Shown: positions 10,371 to 18,709 of the stretch, one piece after another
Position numbering within the stretch: the stretch's first letter is position 1
How the letters are laid out: the number at the start of each line of letters is the position of its first letter
Origin: Methylobacterium mesophilicum
GTDB taxonomy: Bacteria > Pseudomonadota > Alphaproteobacteria > Rhizobiales > Beijerinckiaceae
DNA length: 64,000 bases
Direction: 5' to 3'
NCBI RefSeq assembly: GCF_022179445.1
Contig: NZ_BPQU01000004.1
Span: 211,744-275,743, forward strand
The notes under the pieces: generated by a model
What the model was told of the DNA's origin: nothing
Database searches by the model: none
The model's input: only the letters and a program-made list of their open reading frames with translations
Position numbers and translations under genes: made by a program

Positions 10371-10490
10371 GGTTTCAAAAGGTCGAGACCTTTTGCGGGT
10401 GCAGGGCGGCGCCTTGCTGTCGGGCCTCGCCCGATGCATCAGGGGCTCCGCCCCCGAACCCAGCCAAAGGGCTGAGCCCTTTGGAAACCC
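10371..10490 (+). repeat. 120-bp hairpin repeat (family B), copy 1
   Basis: This element starts GGTTTCAAAAGGTC and ends CCCTTTGGAAACCC. Its reverse complement occurs at 14535-14654 with the same length and high identity. It consists of three short palindromes in series: CAAAAGGTC..GACCTTTTG, a GC-rich middle arm, and CCAAAGGGCT..AGCCCTTTGG. It lies between the converging murD and chemoreceptor genes and could also end transcription of both. Confidence 0.88.
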
Positions 10491-10502
10491 GGTCCGGGCC
10501 GG

Positions 10503-11978
10503 TCAGCGCGCCAGCACCTTGGCGGCATCGCGGGTGGTGGCGACCGCCTCGGAGACGTCGGCGACGGCTTGCGCGATCGCCCCGATATTGCCGGTAATCG
10601 CCGTGACCGCACCGGCGGCGCTCTGCATGCTCTCGGCGAGGTCCCGGGTCACCGCACTCTGCTCCTCGATCGCCGCCGCGGTGGACACCACGGTCTCGCG
10701 CATCACCGAGACCGAGGCCCCGATCGAGCCCAATGCGACCACCACTTCCTGCGAGACCTGCTGGACGCTGGCGATCTCGCTGTTGATCTGCCCGGTGGCG
10801 CGGGCCGCTTGGTCGGCGAGCGCCTTCACCTCGCTGGCCACCACCGCGAAGCCGCGGCCCGCCTCGCCGGCCCGGGCGGCCTCGATGGTGGCGTTGAGCG
10901 CCAGCAGATTGATCTGGCCGGCGATGCTCTGGATCAGCCCGACGATGCTGGACATCGCCGTCGCGCTGTCGGCGAGCCGCTTGGTGTGGCCGTCCGCCTC
11001 GCGCACGCAGGCGTAGGCGGTGTCGGTGGCGCCCTGGGAGCGCACGATGCTCTGGGACATCTCGGCGACGGAGGCGGCGAGCTCTTCGGCCGCCGCCGCC
11101 ACGGTCTGGACGTTGCCGGAGGTCGAGTCCGCCGCCGAGGAGGCCAGGCGGGCGGCGTCCGTGGAATGCATGACCGCGTGCTCGATCGCGCCGAAATTGC
11201 TGTCGATCAACCTGCGTAGGTCGGCCAGCAGGCGGACCTGATCGGTGATGTCGGTGGCGAACTTCACCACCTTGTAGGGCCGGCCACCGGCGTCGAGGAT
11301 CGGGTTGTAGGAGGCCTGGATCCAGATCTCCCGCCCGTCCTTGCCGAGGCGGCGGAACTGGGCAGCCTGATAGGTGCCGTTGCGCAAGGCCGCCCAGAAC
11401 GCCCGGTAGGCTTCGCTGTCCCGGTAGCCCGCCTCGACGAACAGGCTGTGATGCTGCCCGACCACCTCGTCGCGGCCGTAGCCCATCGCGGCGAGGAAGT
11501 TGTCGTTAGCCTCGAGGACCATGCCGTCGAGGTCGAAGGCGATCACCGCCTGGACCTTGTGGATCGCGGCGATCTGGCCGGCGCGGTCGGCCTCCTCGGT
11601 GCGCTGCCGAGTGATGTCGGTGGCGAACTTCACCACCTTGTAGGGCCGGCCCCGGGCGTCGAGCATCGGGTTGTAGGAGGCCTGGATCCAGATCGTCCGC
11701 CCGCCGCGACCGACCCGACGGAACTGGCCCGACTCGAACGCGCCGCCGCGCAGGCGCTCCCAGAACGCCCGGTAATCCGCTGAATCCCGGTATTCCGGAT
11801 CGACGAAGAGGCTGTGATGCTGCCCGACCACCTCGGGCAGGGTGTAGCCGACCGCGTCGAGGAAATTGCCGTTCGCCGACAGGATGCGGCCGTCGAGATC
11901 GAACTCGATCAGCCCCTGGACGCGGTCGAGGGCCGCCAGCTTGGCCTGCGCTTCACGGACCTTCAGAGCAGCGAACAT
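10503..11978 (-). CDS. Soluble methyl-accepting chemotaxis protein with two PAS domains
   Basis: The 491-residue product has no membrane segment. It carries two PAS/PAC domains (about 15-127 and 137-249) and a C-terminal signalling domain whose hairpin [20 protein letters not shown] (about 360-380) is the CheA/CheW contact tip. The two PAS domains are near copies with a 122-residue period: GQHHSLFV at 53 and 175, WIQASYNP and [12 protein letters not shown] in both. At DNA level they match over long stretches with a 366-bp period, so the duplication is recent. PAS domains of this type usually sense redox or energy through a bound cofactor, but no ligand can be assigned. The Met at 11978 is preferred because the upstream codons look non-coding. 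The gene is reversed relative to the surrounding dcw cluster. Confidence 0.9.
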   Translation of the reverse strand: MFAALKVREAQAKLAALDRVQGLIEFDLDGRILSANGNFLDAVGYTLPEVVGQHHSLFVDPEYRDSADYRAFWERLRGGAFESGQFRRVGRGGRTIWIQASYNPMLDARGRPYKVVKFATDITRQRTEEADRAGQIAAIHKVQAVIAFDLDGMVLEANDNFLAAMGYGRDEVVGQHHSLFVEAGYRDSEAYRAFWAALRNGTYQAAQFRRLGKDGREIWIQASYNPILDAGGRPYKVVKFATDITDQVRLLADLRRLIDSNFGAIEHAVMHSTDAARLASSAADSTSGNVQTVAAAAEELAASVAEMSQSIVRSQGATDTAYACVREADGHTKRLADSATAMSSIVGLIQSIAGQINLLALNATIEAARAGEAGRGFAVVASEVKALADQAARATGQINSEIASVQQVSQEVVVALGSIGASVSVMRETVVSTAAAIEEQSAVTRDLAESMQSAAGAVTAITGNIGAIAQAVADVSEAVATTRDAAKVLAR

Positions 11979-12262
11979 GTCGGACCGGCTTCTGCTGTGC
12001 GGATCGGGCCTGGCAGAGCGGGGCACGCATCGCACCGCTCTCCGATCCTGGTGGGGATACACCTCCAAGTTGCACAATGAGAATTAACATTCGATGACAT
12101 CGTCGACAGTATACCTCGGACGAATACGGTAGTTCTTCCGCGCCGAGGAATCCCAGGTGCCGCCAGGGTCATCCGGCCATAAGGCTCCGTTTACCATTCC
12201 CCCACAGGATCGGCCCGACCGACGCGGACCGGCCTCCGCGCGGCCTGGAGTCGTTGCCCGGC
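11979..12262. other. Divergent region between chemoreceptor gene and ftsW
   Basis: These 284 bases must hold the promoters of both flanking genes, because the chemoreceptor gene is reversed. On the minus strand TATACT (12108-12113) is a good -10 hexamer but has only a poor -35 partner. On the plus strand no convincing promoter was found. The stretch around 12070-12120 is AT-richer than its surroundings and contains the palindrome CGATGACATCG/CGATGTCATCG. No gene is seen. Confidence 0.4.
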
Positions 12263-13429
12263 ATGATCTCACGCGCGGAACGCACACCCCTCACCGACTG
12301 GTGGTGGACGGTGGACCGCGGGCTGCTCGCGGCGCTGTTCGCGCTGATGGTGGCCGGCCTGGTCTTCCTGATGGGCGGCGGCCCACCGGTCGCCGAGCGC
12401 ATCGGCCTGCCGACCTTCTACTTCCTCAACCGGCAGGCGCTCTACCTCGCGCCGACCATCCTGCTGATCTGCGCGGTGTCGTTCCTGTCCCTGCGCGGGG
12501 TCCGGCGGCTCGCGCTGGTCACCTGGATCTGCGGCGTCGCGCTCTGCCTGCTCGCCGGCAAGTTCGGCCCGGAGATCAAGGGCGCGCATCGCTGGATCCA
12601 GTTCGGACCGATCGGCTTGCAGCCGTCGGAATTCGTCAAGCCGGCCTTCGTGGTCGTGGCGGCCTGGGCGTTCTCGGAGGGCGCCCAGCGCCGCGATATG
12701 CCGGGCGGCTTCCTGGCGATGCTGCTCCTGCCGGTCACCATCGTGCCGCTGCTGCTGCAGCCGGATTTCGGCCAGACCATGCTGATCACCATGGTGTGGT
12801 GCGCCCTGTTCTTCGTCGCCGGCCTGCACCTGATCTGGGTGGCGCTGCTCGGCGTTCTGGGCCTCGGCGGCGTGTTCGCGGCCTACCTGTTCTTCCATCA
12901 CGTCCGCGAGCGCTTCAACAAGTTCCTCGACCGCGATTCGGGCGGCGGCTTCCAAGACTTCTGGTCGCGGGAATCATTCCGCTCGGGCGGCTGGTTCGGC
13001 ACCGGCCCGGGGGAGGGGGTGGCCAAGCGCCACCTTCCGGACGCACATACCGACTTCATCTTCTCTGTCACCGGTGAGGAATTCGGCGTGATCGTCTGCC
13101 TGTGCCTCGTCGGCCTGTTCGCCTTCATCGTGCTGCGCGGCCTCAAGCTCGCCCGGCGCACCGACGACACCTTCTCGCGGCTGGCGATCACCGGACTGAC
13201 CACCCTGTTCGGACTCCAGGCCTGCATCAACATGGCGGTGAACACCCAGCTGATGCCGGCCAAGGGCATGACCCTGCCGTTCGTCTCCTTCGGCGGCTCG
13301 TCGATGATCTCGCTGGCGCTCGGCACCGGCTTCCTGGTCGCCTTGACCCGCAAACGTCCGCGCACCGTCCTGCTCAGCCAGAAGCCGCCCGGCACCGCGT
13401 CGGCCACCGTCGCCGGGGTGATGCGGTGA
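12263..13429 (+). CDS. ftsW: Septal lipid II flippase-like glycosyltransferase FtsW (SEDS)
   Basis: FtsW is the SEDS-family peptidoglycan polymerase that works with FtsI at the septum. The 388-residue product has about ten membrane helices and family landmarks GAHRWIQFGPIGLQPSEF, FSVTGEEFG, and the C-terminal MPAKGMTLPFVSFGGSSM-type segment. The ATG at 12263 is preferred to a TTG nine bases upstream because GGAG at 12247-12250 is a workable distance from it. The stop overlaps murG by four bases (GTGA). The gene needs its own promoter because a reversed gene precedes it. Confidence 0.95.
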   Translation: MISRAERTPLTDWWWTVDRGLLAALFALMVAGLVFLMGGGPPVAERIGLPTFYFLNRQALYLAPTILLICAVSFLSLRGVRRLALVTWICGVALCLLAGKFGPEIKGAHRWIQFGPIGLQPSEFVKPAFVVVAAWAFSEGAQRRDMPGGFLAMLLLPVTIVPLLLQPDFGQTMLITMVWCALFFVAGLHLIWVALLGVLGLGGVFAAYLFFHHVRERFNKFLDRDSGGGFQDFWSRESFRSGGWFGTGPGEGVAKRHLPDAHTDFIFSVTGEEFGVIVCLCLVGLFAFIVLRGLKLARRTDDTFSRLAITGLTTLFGLQACINMAVNTQLMPAKGMTLPFVSFGGSSMISLALGTGFLVALTRKRPRTVLLSQKPPGTASATVAGVMR

Positions 13430-14529
13430 CGGTCTTCACCCCCACGATCCTGCTCTGCGCGGGCGGCACCGGCGGCCACCTGTTCCCGGCCGAGAGCCTC
13501 GCCCATGCTCTCCGCGCCCGCGGCATCCGGGTGGCGCTCGCCACCGACGCCCGGGTCGAAGCCATCTCGGGCGAGTTCCCGGCTTCCGAGGTGATCACGA
13601 TCGCCTCCGCGACGCCCTCGGGCCGCTCGCCCCTGAAGCGGGCCGGCGCCGTGCTGACGCTGGGCCGCGGCTTCGGCGTCGCCGCCAGGGAGATCCGGCG
13701 GATCAACCCGGCCGCGATCGTCGGCTTCGGCGGCTACCCGACCGTGCCGCCTGTGCTCGCCGGCCAGATCCTGCGAGTGCCGACGGTGCTGCACGAGCAG
13801 AACGCCGTGATGGGCCGAGCCAACGCCTTCCTGGCCCGGGGCGCCCGCACCATCGCCACCGGCTTCAAGGAGGTCCGGGGCGTACCCGACAAGGCGCGCG
13901 CGCCGCGCATCCATACCGGCAACCCGCTCCGCCCGGCCGTGATCGAGGCGGCCAAGATCCCGTATCCCACGTTCGGCGACGGCCTGCGGCTCCTCGTGTT
14001 CGGCGGCAGCCAGGGCGCGCGGGTCATGGGCGAGGTCGTGCCCGAGGCGATCGAGCGCCTGCCCGCCGACTTGCGCGCCCGCCTGCACCTCATTCAGCAG
14101 GTCCGGCCCGAGGACCTGACCGCGGTGCAGAACCGCTACCTCGCCCTGGGGCTCGCCGGGCTCGAGGCCGCGCCGTTCTTCAAGGACCTGCCGGCCCGCA
14201 TGGCCGCGAGCCACCTCGTGGTCTCGCGCTCGGGCGCCTCGACGGTCTCGGAGCTGTCCGCGATCGGCCGGCCGTCGATCCTGGTGCCGCTGCCCGGCTC
14301 CCTCGATCAGGACCAGGCCGCCAACGCCGCGACCCTCGACGCGATCGGCGCGGCGCTGGCCCTGAAGCAGACCGCGTTCACGCCGGATCGCCTCGCGGCC
14401 GAGCTGGTCGCCTGCTTCGAGACGCCGGCAAAATTGACCGCGGCGGCCGATGCGGCCAGAAGCGCGGGCATCCACGACGCCGCCGAGCGGCTGGCCGAGG
14501 TCGTCATCCAGACTGCCAGAAGCGGTTAG
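13426..14529 (+). CDS. murG: UDP-GlcNAc--lipid I GlcNAc transferase MurG
   Basis: MurG adds GlcNAc to lipid I to form lipid II on the cytosolic face of the membrane. The 367-residue GT-B protein has the glycine-rich N-terminal loop CAGGTGGHLFPA at 11-22, FGGYPTVPP, LHEQNAVMGRAN, GGSQGAR and the C-terminal donor-site segment SRSGASTVSEL. The GTG at 13426 overlaps the ftsW stop; a longer in-frame opening inside ftsW was rejected as noise. Downstream, a 120-bp repeat separates it from murC. Confidence 0.96.
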   Translation: MTVFTPTILLCAGGTGGHLFPAESLAHALRARGIRVALATDARVEAISGEFPASEVITIASATPSGRSPLKRAGAVLTLGRGFGVAAREIRRINPAAIVGFGGYPTVPPVLAGQILRVPTVLHEQNAVMGRANAFLARGARTIATGFKEVRGVPDKARAPRIHTGNPLRPAVIEAAKIPYPTFGDGLRLLVFGGSQGARVMGEVVPEAIERLPADLRARLHLIQQVRPEDLTAVQNRYLALGLAGLEAAPFFKDLPARMAASHLVVSRSGASTVSELSAIGRPSILVPLPGSLDQDQAANAATLDAIGAALALKQTAFTPDRLAAELVACFETPAKLTAAADAARSAGIHDAAERLAEVVIQTARSG

Positions 14530-14534
14530 CAATC

Positions 14535-14654
14535 GGGTTTCCAAAGGGCTCAGCCCTTTGGCGGGTCGTCAGGGCGGAGCCCTGATGCGTTGGGCAAGGC
14601 CCGACAGCAGGGCTCCGCCCTGCACCCGCAAAAGGTCCCGGACCTTTTGAAACC
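14535..14654 (-). repeat. 120-bp hairpin repeat (family B), copy 2, inverted
   Basis: This is the reverse complement of the element at 10371-10490, equal in length. It reads GGGTTTCCAAAGGGCTCAGC at its left end and GGTCCCGGACCTTTTGAAACC-like at its right end. It fills the murG-murC gap and ends immediately before an ATG at 14655. It contains the perfect or near-perfect hairpins CCAAAGGGCT/AGCCCTTTGG, CAGGGCGGAGCCCTG and CAAAAGGTCC/GGACCTTTTG. Confidence 0.88.
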
Positions 14655-14681
14655 ATGACTTTACGGAAGGTACGACGACAG

Positions 14682-16088
14682 ATGAAGCTGCCCGACAAGC
14701 TCGGCCCCATCCACTTCATCGGCATCGGCGGCATCGGCATGTCCGGCATCGCCGAGGTGATGAGCAACCTCGGCTACACGGTCCAGGGCTCCGACGCCTC
14801 GGACAACGCCAACGTCCGCCGGCTGGCCGAGAAGGGCATCCGCACCTTCGTCGGCCATCAGGCCGAGAACGTCGACGCGGCCGCCCTGGTGGTGGTCTCG
14901 ACCGCGATCCGTCGGGACAACCCGGAGCTGCAGGCCGCCCGCGAGCGTCGCCTTCCGGTAGTTCGGCGCGCCGAGATGCTGGCCGAATTGATGCGCTTCA
15001 AGTCCTGCGTCGCCATCGCGGGCACCCACGGCAAGACCACCACGACCTCGCTGGTCGCGACCCTGCTCGACGCCGGCAGCCTCGACCCGACCGTGATCAA
15101 CGGCGGCATCATCAACGCCTACGGCACCAACGCCCGGATGGGTGAGGGCGACTGGATGGTGGTGGAGGCCGACGAATCCGACGGCACCTTCCTCAAGCTG
15201 CCGGCCGACGTCGCCATCGTCACCAACATCGACCCCGAGCATCTCGACCATTTCGGCTCGTTCGAGGCGGTGAAGGACGCGTTCCGGCGCTTCATCGACA
15301 ACATCCCGTTCTACGGCTTCGCGGTGATGTGCACCGACCACCCGGTGGTGCAGGACATGGTCGGCCATATCGAGGACCGGCGCATCATCACGTACGGCGA
15401 AAATCCTCAGGCCGACGTGCGCCTGCTCGACGTGGACCTGAAGGGCGGCCAGAGCCGCTTCCGCGTCATGATCCGCGACCGGCGCCCGGGCTTCCGCATG
15501 GAGATGGAAGACCTGGTCCTGCCGATGCCGGGCAAGCACAACGCGCTCAACGCCACCGCAGCGCTCGCCGTCGCCAACGAGCTCGGCGTCTCGCACGACG
15601 CCATCCGCCGGGCGCTCGCCGGGTTCGGTGGCGTGAAACGCCGGTTCACCCGCACCGGCGAGTGGAACGGGGCGACGATCTTCGACGATTACGGACACCA
15701 TCCGGTGGAGATCAAGGCGGTGCTCAAGGCCGCCCGCGCATCGACCGACGGCAACGTCATCGCGGTGGTGCAGCCGCACCGCTACACCCGGCTCGCGTCG
15801 CTGTTCGACGATTTCTGCACCTGCTTCAACGACGCCGACACGGTGATCGTCGCCCCGGTCTACACGGCCGGCGAGTCGCCGATCGAGGGCGCCGACCGGG
15901 ACGCCCTGGTCGCGGGCCTGCGCTCCCGCGGCCACCGGGACGCCCGCCCCTTGGAGCGGCCCGAGGAACTGGCCGGCATCGTCGCCGAACTCGCCAAGCC
16001 CACCGACTACGTCGTGTGCCTCGGCGCCGGCACGATCACGCAATGGGCCTACGCGCTGCCGGGCGAACTCGCCGCGCGAGGTAAGTGA
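14682..16088 (+). CDS. murC: UDP-N-acetylmuramate--L-alanine ligase MurC
   Basis: MurC adds L-alanine to UDP-MurNAc, the first step of stem-peptide assembly. The 468-residue product has the dinucleotide-like loop [14 protein letters not shown] at 12-25, the ATP loop GTHGKTT at 114-120, [13 protein letters not shown], and the C-terminal [10 protein letters not shown] and QPHRYTR motifs. The ATG at 14682 is chosen because GGAAGG ten bases upstream is a good ribosome-binding site. An in-frame ATG at 14655 sits right against the repeat and lacks one. After murC two accessory genes separate it from murB. Confidence 0.95.
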   Translation: MKLPDKLGPIHFIGIGGIGMSGIAEVMSNLGYTVQGSDASDNANVRRLAEKGIRTFVGHQAENVDAAALVVVSTAIRRDNPELQAARERRLPVVRRAEMLAELMRFKSCVAIAGTHGKTTTTSLVATLLDAGSLDPTVINGGIINAYGTNARMGEGDWMVVEADESDGTFLKLPADVAIVTNIDPEHLDHFGSFEAVKDAFRRFIDNIPFYGFAVMCTDHPVVQDMVGHIEDRRIITYGENPQADVRLLDVDLKGGQSRFRVMIRDRRPGFRMEMEDLVLPMPGKHNALNATAALAVANELGVSHDAIRRALAGFGGVKRRFTRTGEWNGATIFDDYGHHPVEIKAVLKAARASTDGNVIAVVQPHRYTRLASLFDDFCTCFNDADTVIVAPVYTAGESPIEGADRDALVAGLRSRGHRDARPLERPEELAGIVAELAKPTDYVVCLGAGTITQWAYALPGELAARGK

Positions 16089-16103
16089 GCGGATGGGCGT
16101 CGA

Positions 16104-16496
16104 TCAGGCTGAGTCAGGCATGAGGTCTTCGACATCGATGTCGAGTGCCCGCGCCAGCCGTTCGTAGACGGCAGGATCGGCCGTGCCCGCGCCCGTTTCC
16201 AGATCGGTGAGTTGCACCTCGGGCACCGCGCCGTCGCGCGCCAGCGCGGCGACCGTCATCCCTCGCCGGGCGCGCCAGAACGCCAGGGGGCTCGGGGCCG
16301 CGCGCAACGCATCGAGATCGGACTCATCGAGGCGTTCTTCGTCGCCGGCGTTCAGGCGGCTCTGCGACTTGTCGATGACGCAGGTGTCGAGCGTGTCGTC
16401 CGCCAGTTCGCGCAGCCGCTCGAACTCCGCCTCCGGCAGGATCACGATGGCCTCGCCGGAAGGCGTCCGGGTTCTGACGATGGTCACGGGCAGCAT
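16104..16496 (-). CDS. XRE-type helix-turn-helix protein, antitoxin-like
   Basis: The 130-residue product joins two parts. The N-terminal part (about 1-65) begins LPVTIVRTRTPSGEAIVILPEAEFERL and resembles a Phd-like antitoxin N-domain. The C-terminal part is an XRE-like helix-turn-helix (about 70-125): PLAFWRARRGMTVAALARDG..EVQLTDLETG..ADPAVYERLARALDIDVEDL. Such proteins commonly act as DNA-binding antitoxins or autoregulators. No obvious toxin is adjacent on the same strand; the divergent neighbour is a DUF559 gene. It lies reversed inside the dcw cluster and converges with murC. The domain call is secure; the function is inference. Confidence 0.75.
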   Translation of the reverse strand: MLPVTIVRTRTPSGEAIVILPEAEFERLRELADDTLDTCVIDKSQSRLNAGDEERLDESDLDALRAAPSPLAFWRARRGMTVAALARDGAVPEVQLTDLETGAGTADPAVYERLARALDIDVEDLMPDSA

Positions 16497-16533
16497 CCTA
16501 GCCGTAGATCGAGCCGCGCGGGGAAATGGGGAG

Positions 16534-17085
16534 ATGCGATCGGCCAAGGCGGAACGTACCCGGTTTCGGCGCCATCTGCGCCTCGTTCAAACGGAGGCGG
16601 AGCGTCGCCTCTGGTATCGCCTGCGCGATCGACGTCTTGCCGGCTTCAAGTTCGTGCGGCAGGAATCGATCGGGCGCTACGTCGCGGATTTCTGCTGTCG
16701 CGAGGCGCGCCTGATCGTCGAGATCGATGGCAGCCAGCACGCGGACAATGTACGCGATCGCATCCGGGACGAATGGCTGGCCGCACAGGGCTACCACGTC
16801 CTCCGCTTCTGGAATCCCGAGATCGCGGACAATATTGGTGCGGTTCTGGACACCATCCTGGCCGCGCTGCCCCCCTCTCCCCGCGTGCGGGGAGAGGGCC
16901 GCGACGACCTTGTCGTCGCCGGAGCGAGGCGGCAGCCGAGGGTGAGGGGGCGGCTCCGAATGAGCCTCATCCGTTCACGCCCCCTCACCTCCGCTCCGGC
17001 TTCGCCTGCGCTTCCCGCACGGACGACAAGGTCCATGCGGGCCTCTCCCCGCGCGCGGGGAGAGGGGACCAGCGTCACCTCTTGA
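16534..17085 (+). CDS. DUF559 domain protein (Vsr/PD-(D/E)XK-like), repeat-extended C-terminus
   Basis: Residues about 5-115 form a DUF559 domain: [38 protein letters not shown] and [12 protein letters not shown]. The family is related to very-short-patch-repair and PD-(D/E)XK nucleases, and the Asp, Glu-x-Asp and Gln-His positions expected for the active site are present. The last 60 or so residues ([10 protein letters not shown] onward) are translated from a palindromic intergenic repeat, so the ancestral stop was probably lost or lay beyond the insertion. The ATG at 16534 follows GGGGAG closely. The biological role of free-standing DUF559 proteins is unknown. It sits divergently from the XRE gene, between murC and murB. 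Confidence 0.8.
   Translation: MRSAKAERTRFRRHLRLVQTEAERRLWYRLRDRRLAGFKFVRQESIGRYVADFCCREARLIVEIDGSQHADNVRDRIRDEWLAAQGYHVLRFWNPEIADNIGAVLDTILAALPPSPRVRGEGRDDLVVAGARRQPRVRGRLRMSLIRSRPLTSAPASPALPARTTRSMRASPRARGEGTSVTS
16870..17068. repeat. Palindromic repeat (family C) overlapping a gene 3' end
   Basis: CCCTCTCCCCGCGTGCGGGG (from about 16873) begins a 26-base arm that is repeated as CCTCTCCCCGCGCGCGGGGA near 17044-17063. Inside are further matching arms: GACGACCTTGTCGTC against GACGACAAGGTC, and CACCCTCGG/GGTGAGGGGGC against GCCCCCTCACC. The element is about 200 bp. A smaller relative with CTCTCCCG/CGGGAGAG arms plus GGTGAGGG lies at 53697-53790. It supplies the C-terminal codons of the DUF559 gene. 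Confidence 0.82.
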
Positions 17086-17134
17086 ACTGTATGAAGACCG
17101 TAGTCCCGCCTGTGGGGAGAGGGGAGATTACCCC

Positions 17135-18067
17135 ATGACCGCATCGCTCCACGACCGAATCCGCGCCGCCGCGCCGGCCCTGCGCGGGCGCCTGCTCGCC
17201 GACCAGCCGCTGGCCGACCTGACCTGGTTCCGCGTTGGCGGTCCGGCCGAGGTCCTGTTCACCCCGGCGGACGAGGAGGATCTCGCGCACCTCCTCGCCG
17301 CCCTGGAACCCGATGTGCCGGTCACCGTGATCGGCCTCGGCTCCAACCTGATCGTCCGCGACGGCGGCGTGCCGGGCGTGGTCATCCGGCTCGGCGGCAA
17401 GGCGTTCGGCGGTATCGCGATCGACGGCGAGACGTTGCAGGTCGGCACCGCCGTGCCGGACATGCGCCTCGCCAAGGCGGCCGCCGAGGCCGGGCTCGAC
17501 GGACTCGCGTTCTACCGGGGCATTCCGGGCTCGATCGGGGGCGCCCTGCGGATGAACGCCGGCGCCCATGGCGGCGAGACCACCGACGTGCTGGTCGAGG
17601 CGCATGGCATCGACCGGACCGGGGCGCTGCGCCGCTTCAGCCACGCCGAGATGGGTTTTTCCTACCGGCATTCCGACGCGCCCGAGGACGTCATCTTCAC
17701 GCGCGCGTTGTTCCGCGGAACACCCGGGGACCGCGCCGCGATCGAAGCCGAAATGGAGCGGGTCACGGCGGCCCGCGAGGCCGCACAACCGATCCGCGAG
17801 CGCACCGGCGGCTCGACCTTCGCCAACCCGGAGGGTGGCAAAGCCTGGCAGCTCGTCGACGCCGCCGGCTGCCGCGGCCTGACCCGGGGCGGCGCCCAGG
17901 TCTCGCCGATGCATTGCAACTTCCTGATCAACACCGGCGGCGCCACCGCTGCCGATATCGAGGGACTGGGCGAGGAAGTCCGGCGCCGGGTTCGGGAGAC
18001 CAGCGGCGTCACGCTGCGCTGGGAGATCCGGCGGATCGGCGTGGATTCGGCGGCGGTAAGTCAGTAA
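17135..18067 (+). CDS. murB: UDP-N-acetylenolpyruvoylglucosamine reductase MurB
   Basis: MurB is the FAD/NADPH enzyme that reduces UDP-GlcNAc-enolpyruvate to UDP-MurNAc. The 310-residue protein has [13 protein letters not shown] in the FAD domain, [42 protein letters not shown], and the catalytic serine in GGSTFANP (Ser227). The short spacing and lack of an inserted loop suit the type II-like MurB of alphaproteobacteria. The gene follows the DUF559/repeat insertion and is followed by a toxin-antitoxin pair. Confidence 0.95.
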   Translation: MTASLHDRIRAAAPALRGRLLADQPLADLTWFRVGGPAEVLFTPADEEDLAHLLAALEPDVPVTVIGLGSNLIVRDGGVPGVVIRLGGKAFGGIAIDGETLQVGTAVPDMRLAKAAAEAGLDGLAFYRGIPGSIGGALRMNAGAHGGETTDVLVEAHGIDRTGALRRFSHAEMGFSYRHSDAPEDVIFTRALFRGTPGDRAAIEAEMERVTAAREAAQPIRERTGGSTFANPEGGKAWQLVDAAGCRGLTRGGAQVSPMHCNFLINTGGATAADIEGLGEEVRRRVRETSGVTLRWEIRRIGVDSAAVSQ

Positions 18068-18097
18068 GTTGTAAGTCGCGTTGAAGGGGTATCGGCC

Positions 18098-18331
18098 ATG
18101 CCCGGCAAGTCCGCCCGCACCGCCTACTCGAAGATCTCGGTCAAGAGCCAGACCGTGCTGCCCGCAGAGGTACGCGAGCGCCTTTCTATCGGCCCGGGGG
18201 ATCGTCTGCGCTACCGGATCTCACCGGACGGCGTCCGCATCGACAAGGCGCCCCCGGAGGGCGAGGATCCGTTCGTCGCCTTCATGGAATGGGGCGGCCC
18301 CATCGATGACGAAGATTATGCCGACCTCTGA
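18098..18331 (+). CDS. AbrB/MazE-type antitoxin
   Basis: This 77-residue protein has a swapped-hairpin AbrB DNA-binding domain: YSKISVKSQTVLPAEVRERLSIGPGDRLRY-type, seen at about 10-40, then an acidic C-terminal tail (EGEDPFVAFMEWGGPIDDED) of the kind that wraps the toxin. It overlaps the PemK-like gene by about 26 bases, the usual antitoxin-first arrangement with translational coupling. It would bind its own promoter and neutralise the downstream toxin. It lies between murB and ddl on the dcw strand, so it is probably cotranscribed with division genes. Confidence 0.85.
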   Translation: MPGKSARTAYSKISVKSQTVLPAEVRERLSIGPGDRLRYRISPDGVRIDKAPPEGEDPFVAFMEWGGPIDDEDYADL

Positions 18332-18674
18332 GGCCGCGAGCTTTTCGGCCGGCTGCGTCGTGGTCGTGAAGTTCCCCTACTCGGACCGCGTGGCCGAGAA
18401 GCGACGCTCCGCCGTCGTCGTCTCCGGAGCCGCGGTCGCGCAGGCCGGCTACGTGCGGATTGCGATGATCACGAGCGCCCGAAACGCCGGCATGAGCGGT
18501 GACATCCCGATCAGGGATTTCGCCGCAGCGGGCCTCGGCGTCGCCTCCACGGTCCGTCCGCTGAAGATCGCCTGCATCGAACCCGGCCGCATCCTGCGCC
18601 GCATCGGCGCTCTGCCGCCGGCCACTGCGGCGGCGGTCTTCGCCGCGATCCATGACCTGGTCGGCCCAACGTGA
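18306..18674 (+). CDS. PemK/MazF-type toxin (mRNA interferase-like)
   Basis: The 122-residue product matches the PemK/MazF pattern: an early GCVVVVKFPYSDRVAEKRRSAVVVS-type strand block, AQAGYVRIAMITSA, GLGVASTVRPLKIACIEPGRI, and a C-terminal helix. MazF toxins cleave mRNA at short sequences. The start could be the ATG at 18306 or one at 18318; both overlap the antitoxin gene. The opening P(Y)xD and TS(A) core residues typical of the fold are kept, so the toxin looks intact. It ends 35 bases before ddl. The toxin role is inferred from fold and partner. Confidence 0.82.
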   Translation: MTKIMPTSEAASFSAGCVVVVKFPYSDRVAEKRRSAVVVSGAAVAQAGYVRIAMITSARNAGMSGDIPIRDFAAAGLGVASTVRPLKIACIEPGRILRRIGALPPATAAAVFAAIHDLVGPT

Positions 18675-18709
18675 CCCGATCCTCGACCCAGACTTTCCCG
18701 GAGCCCACC

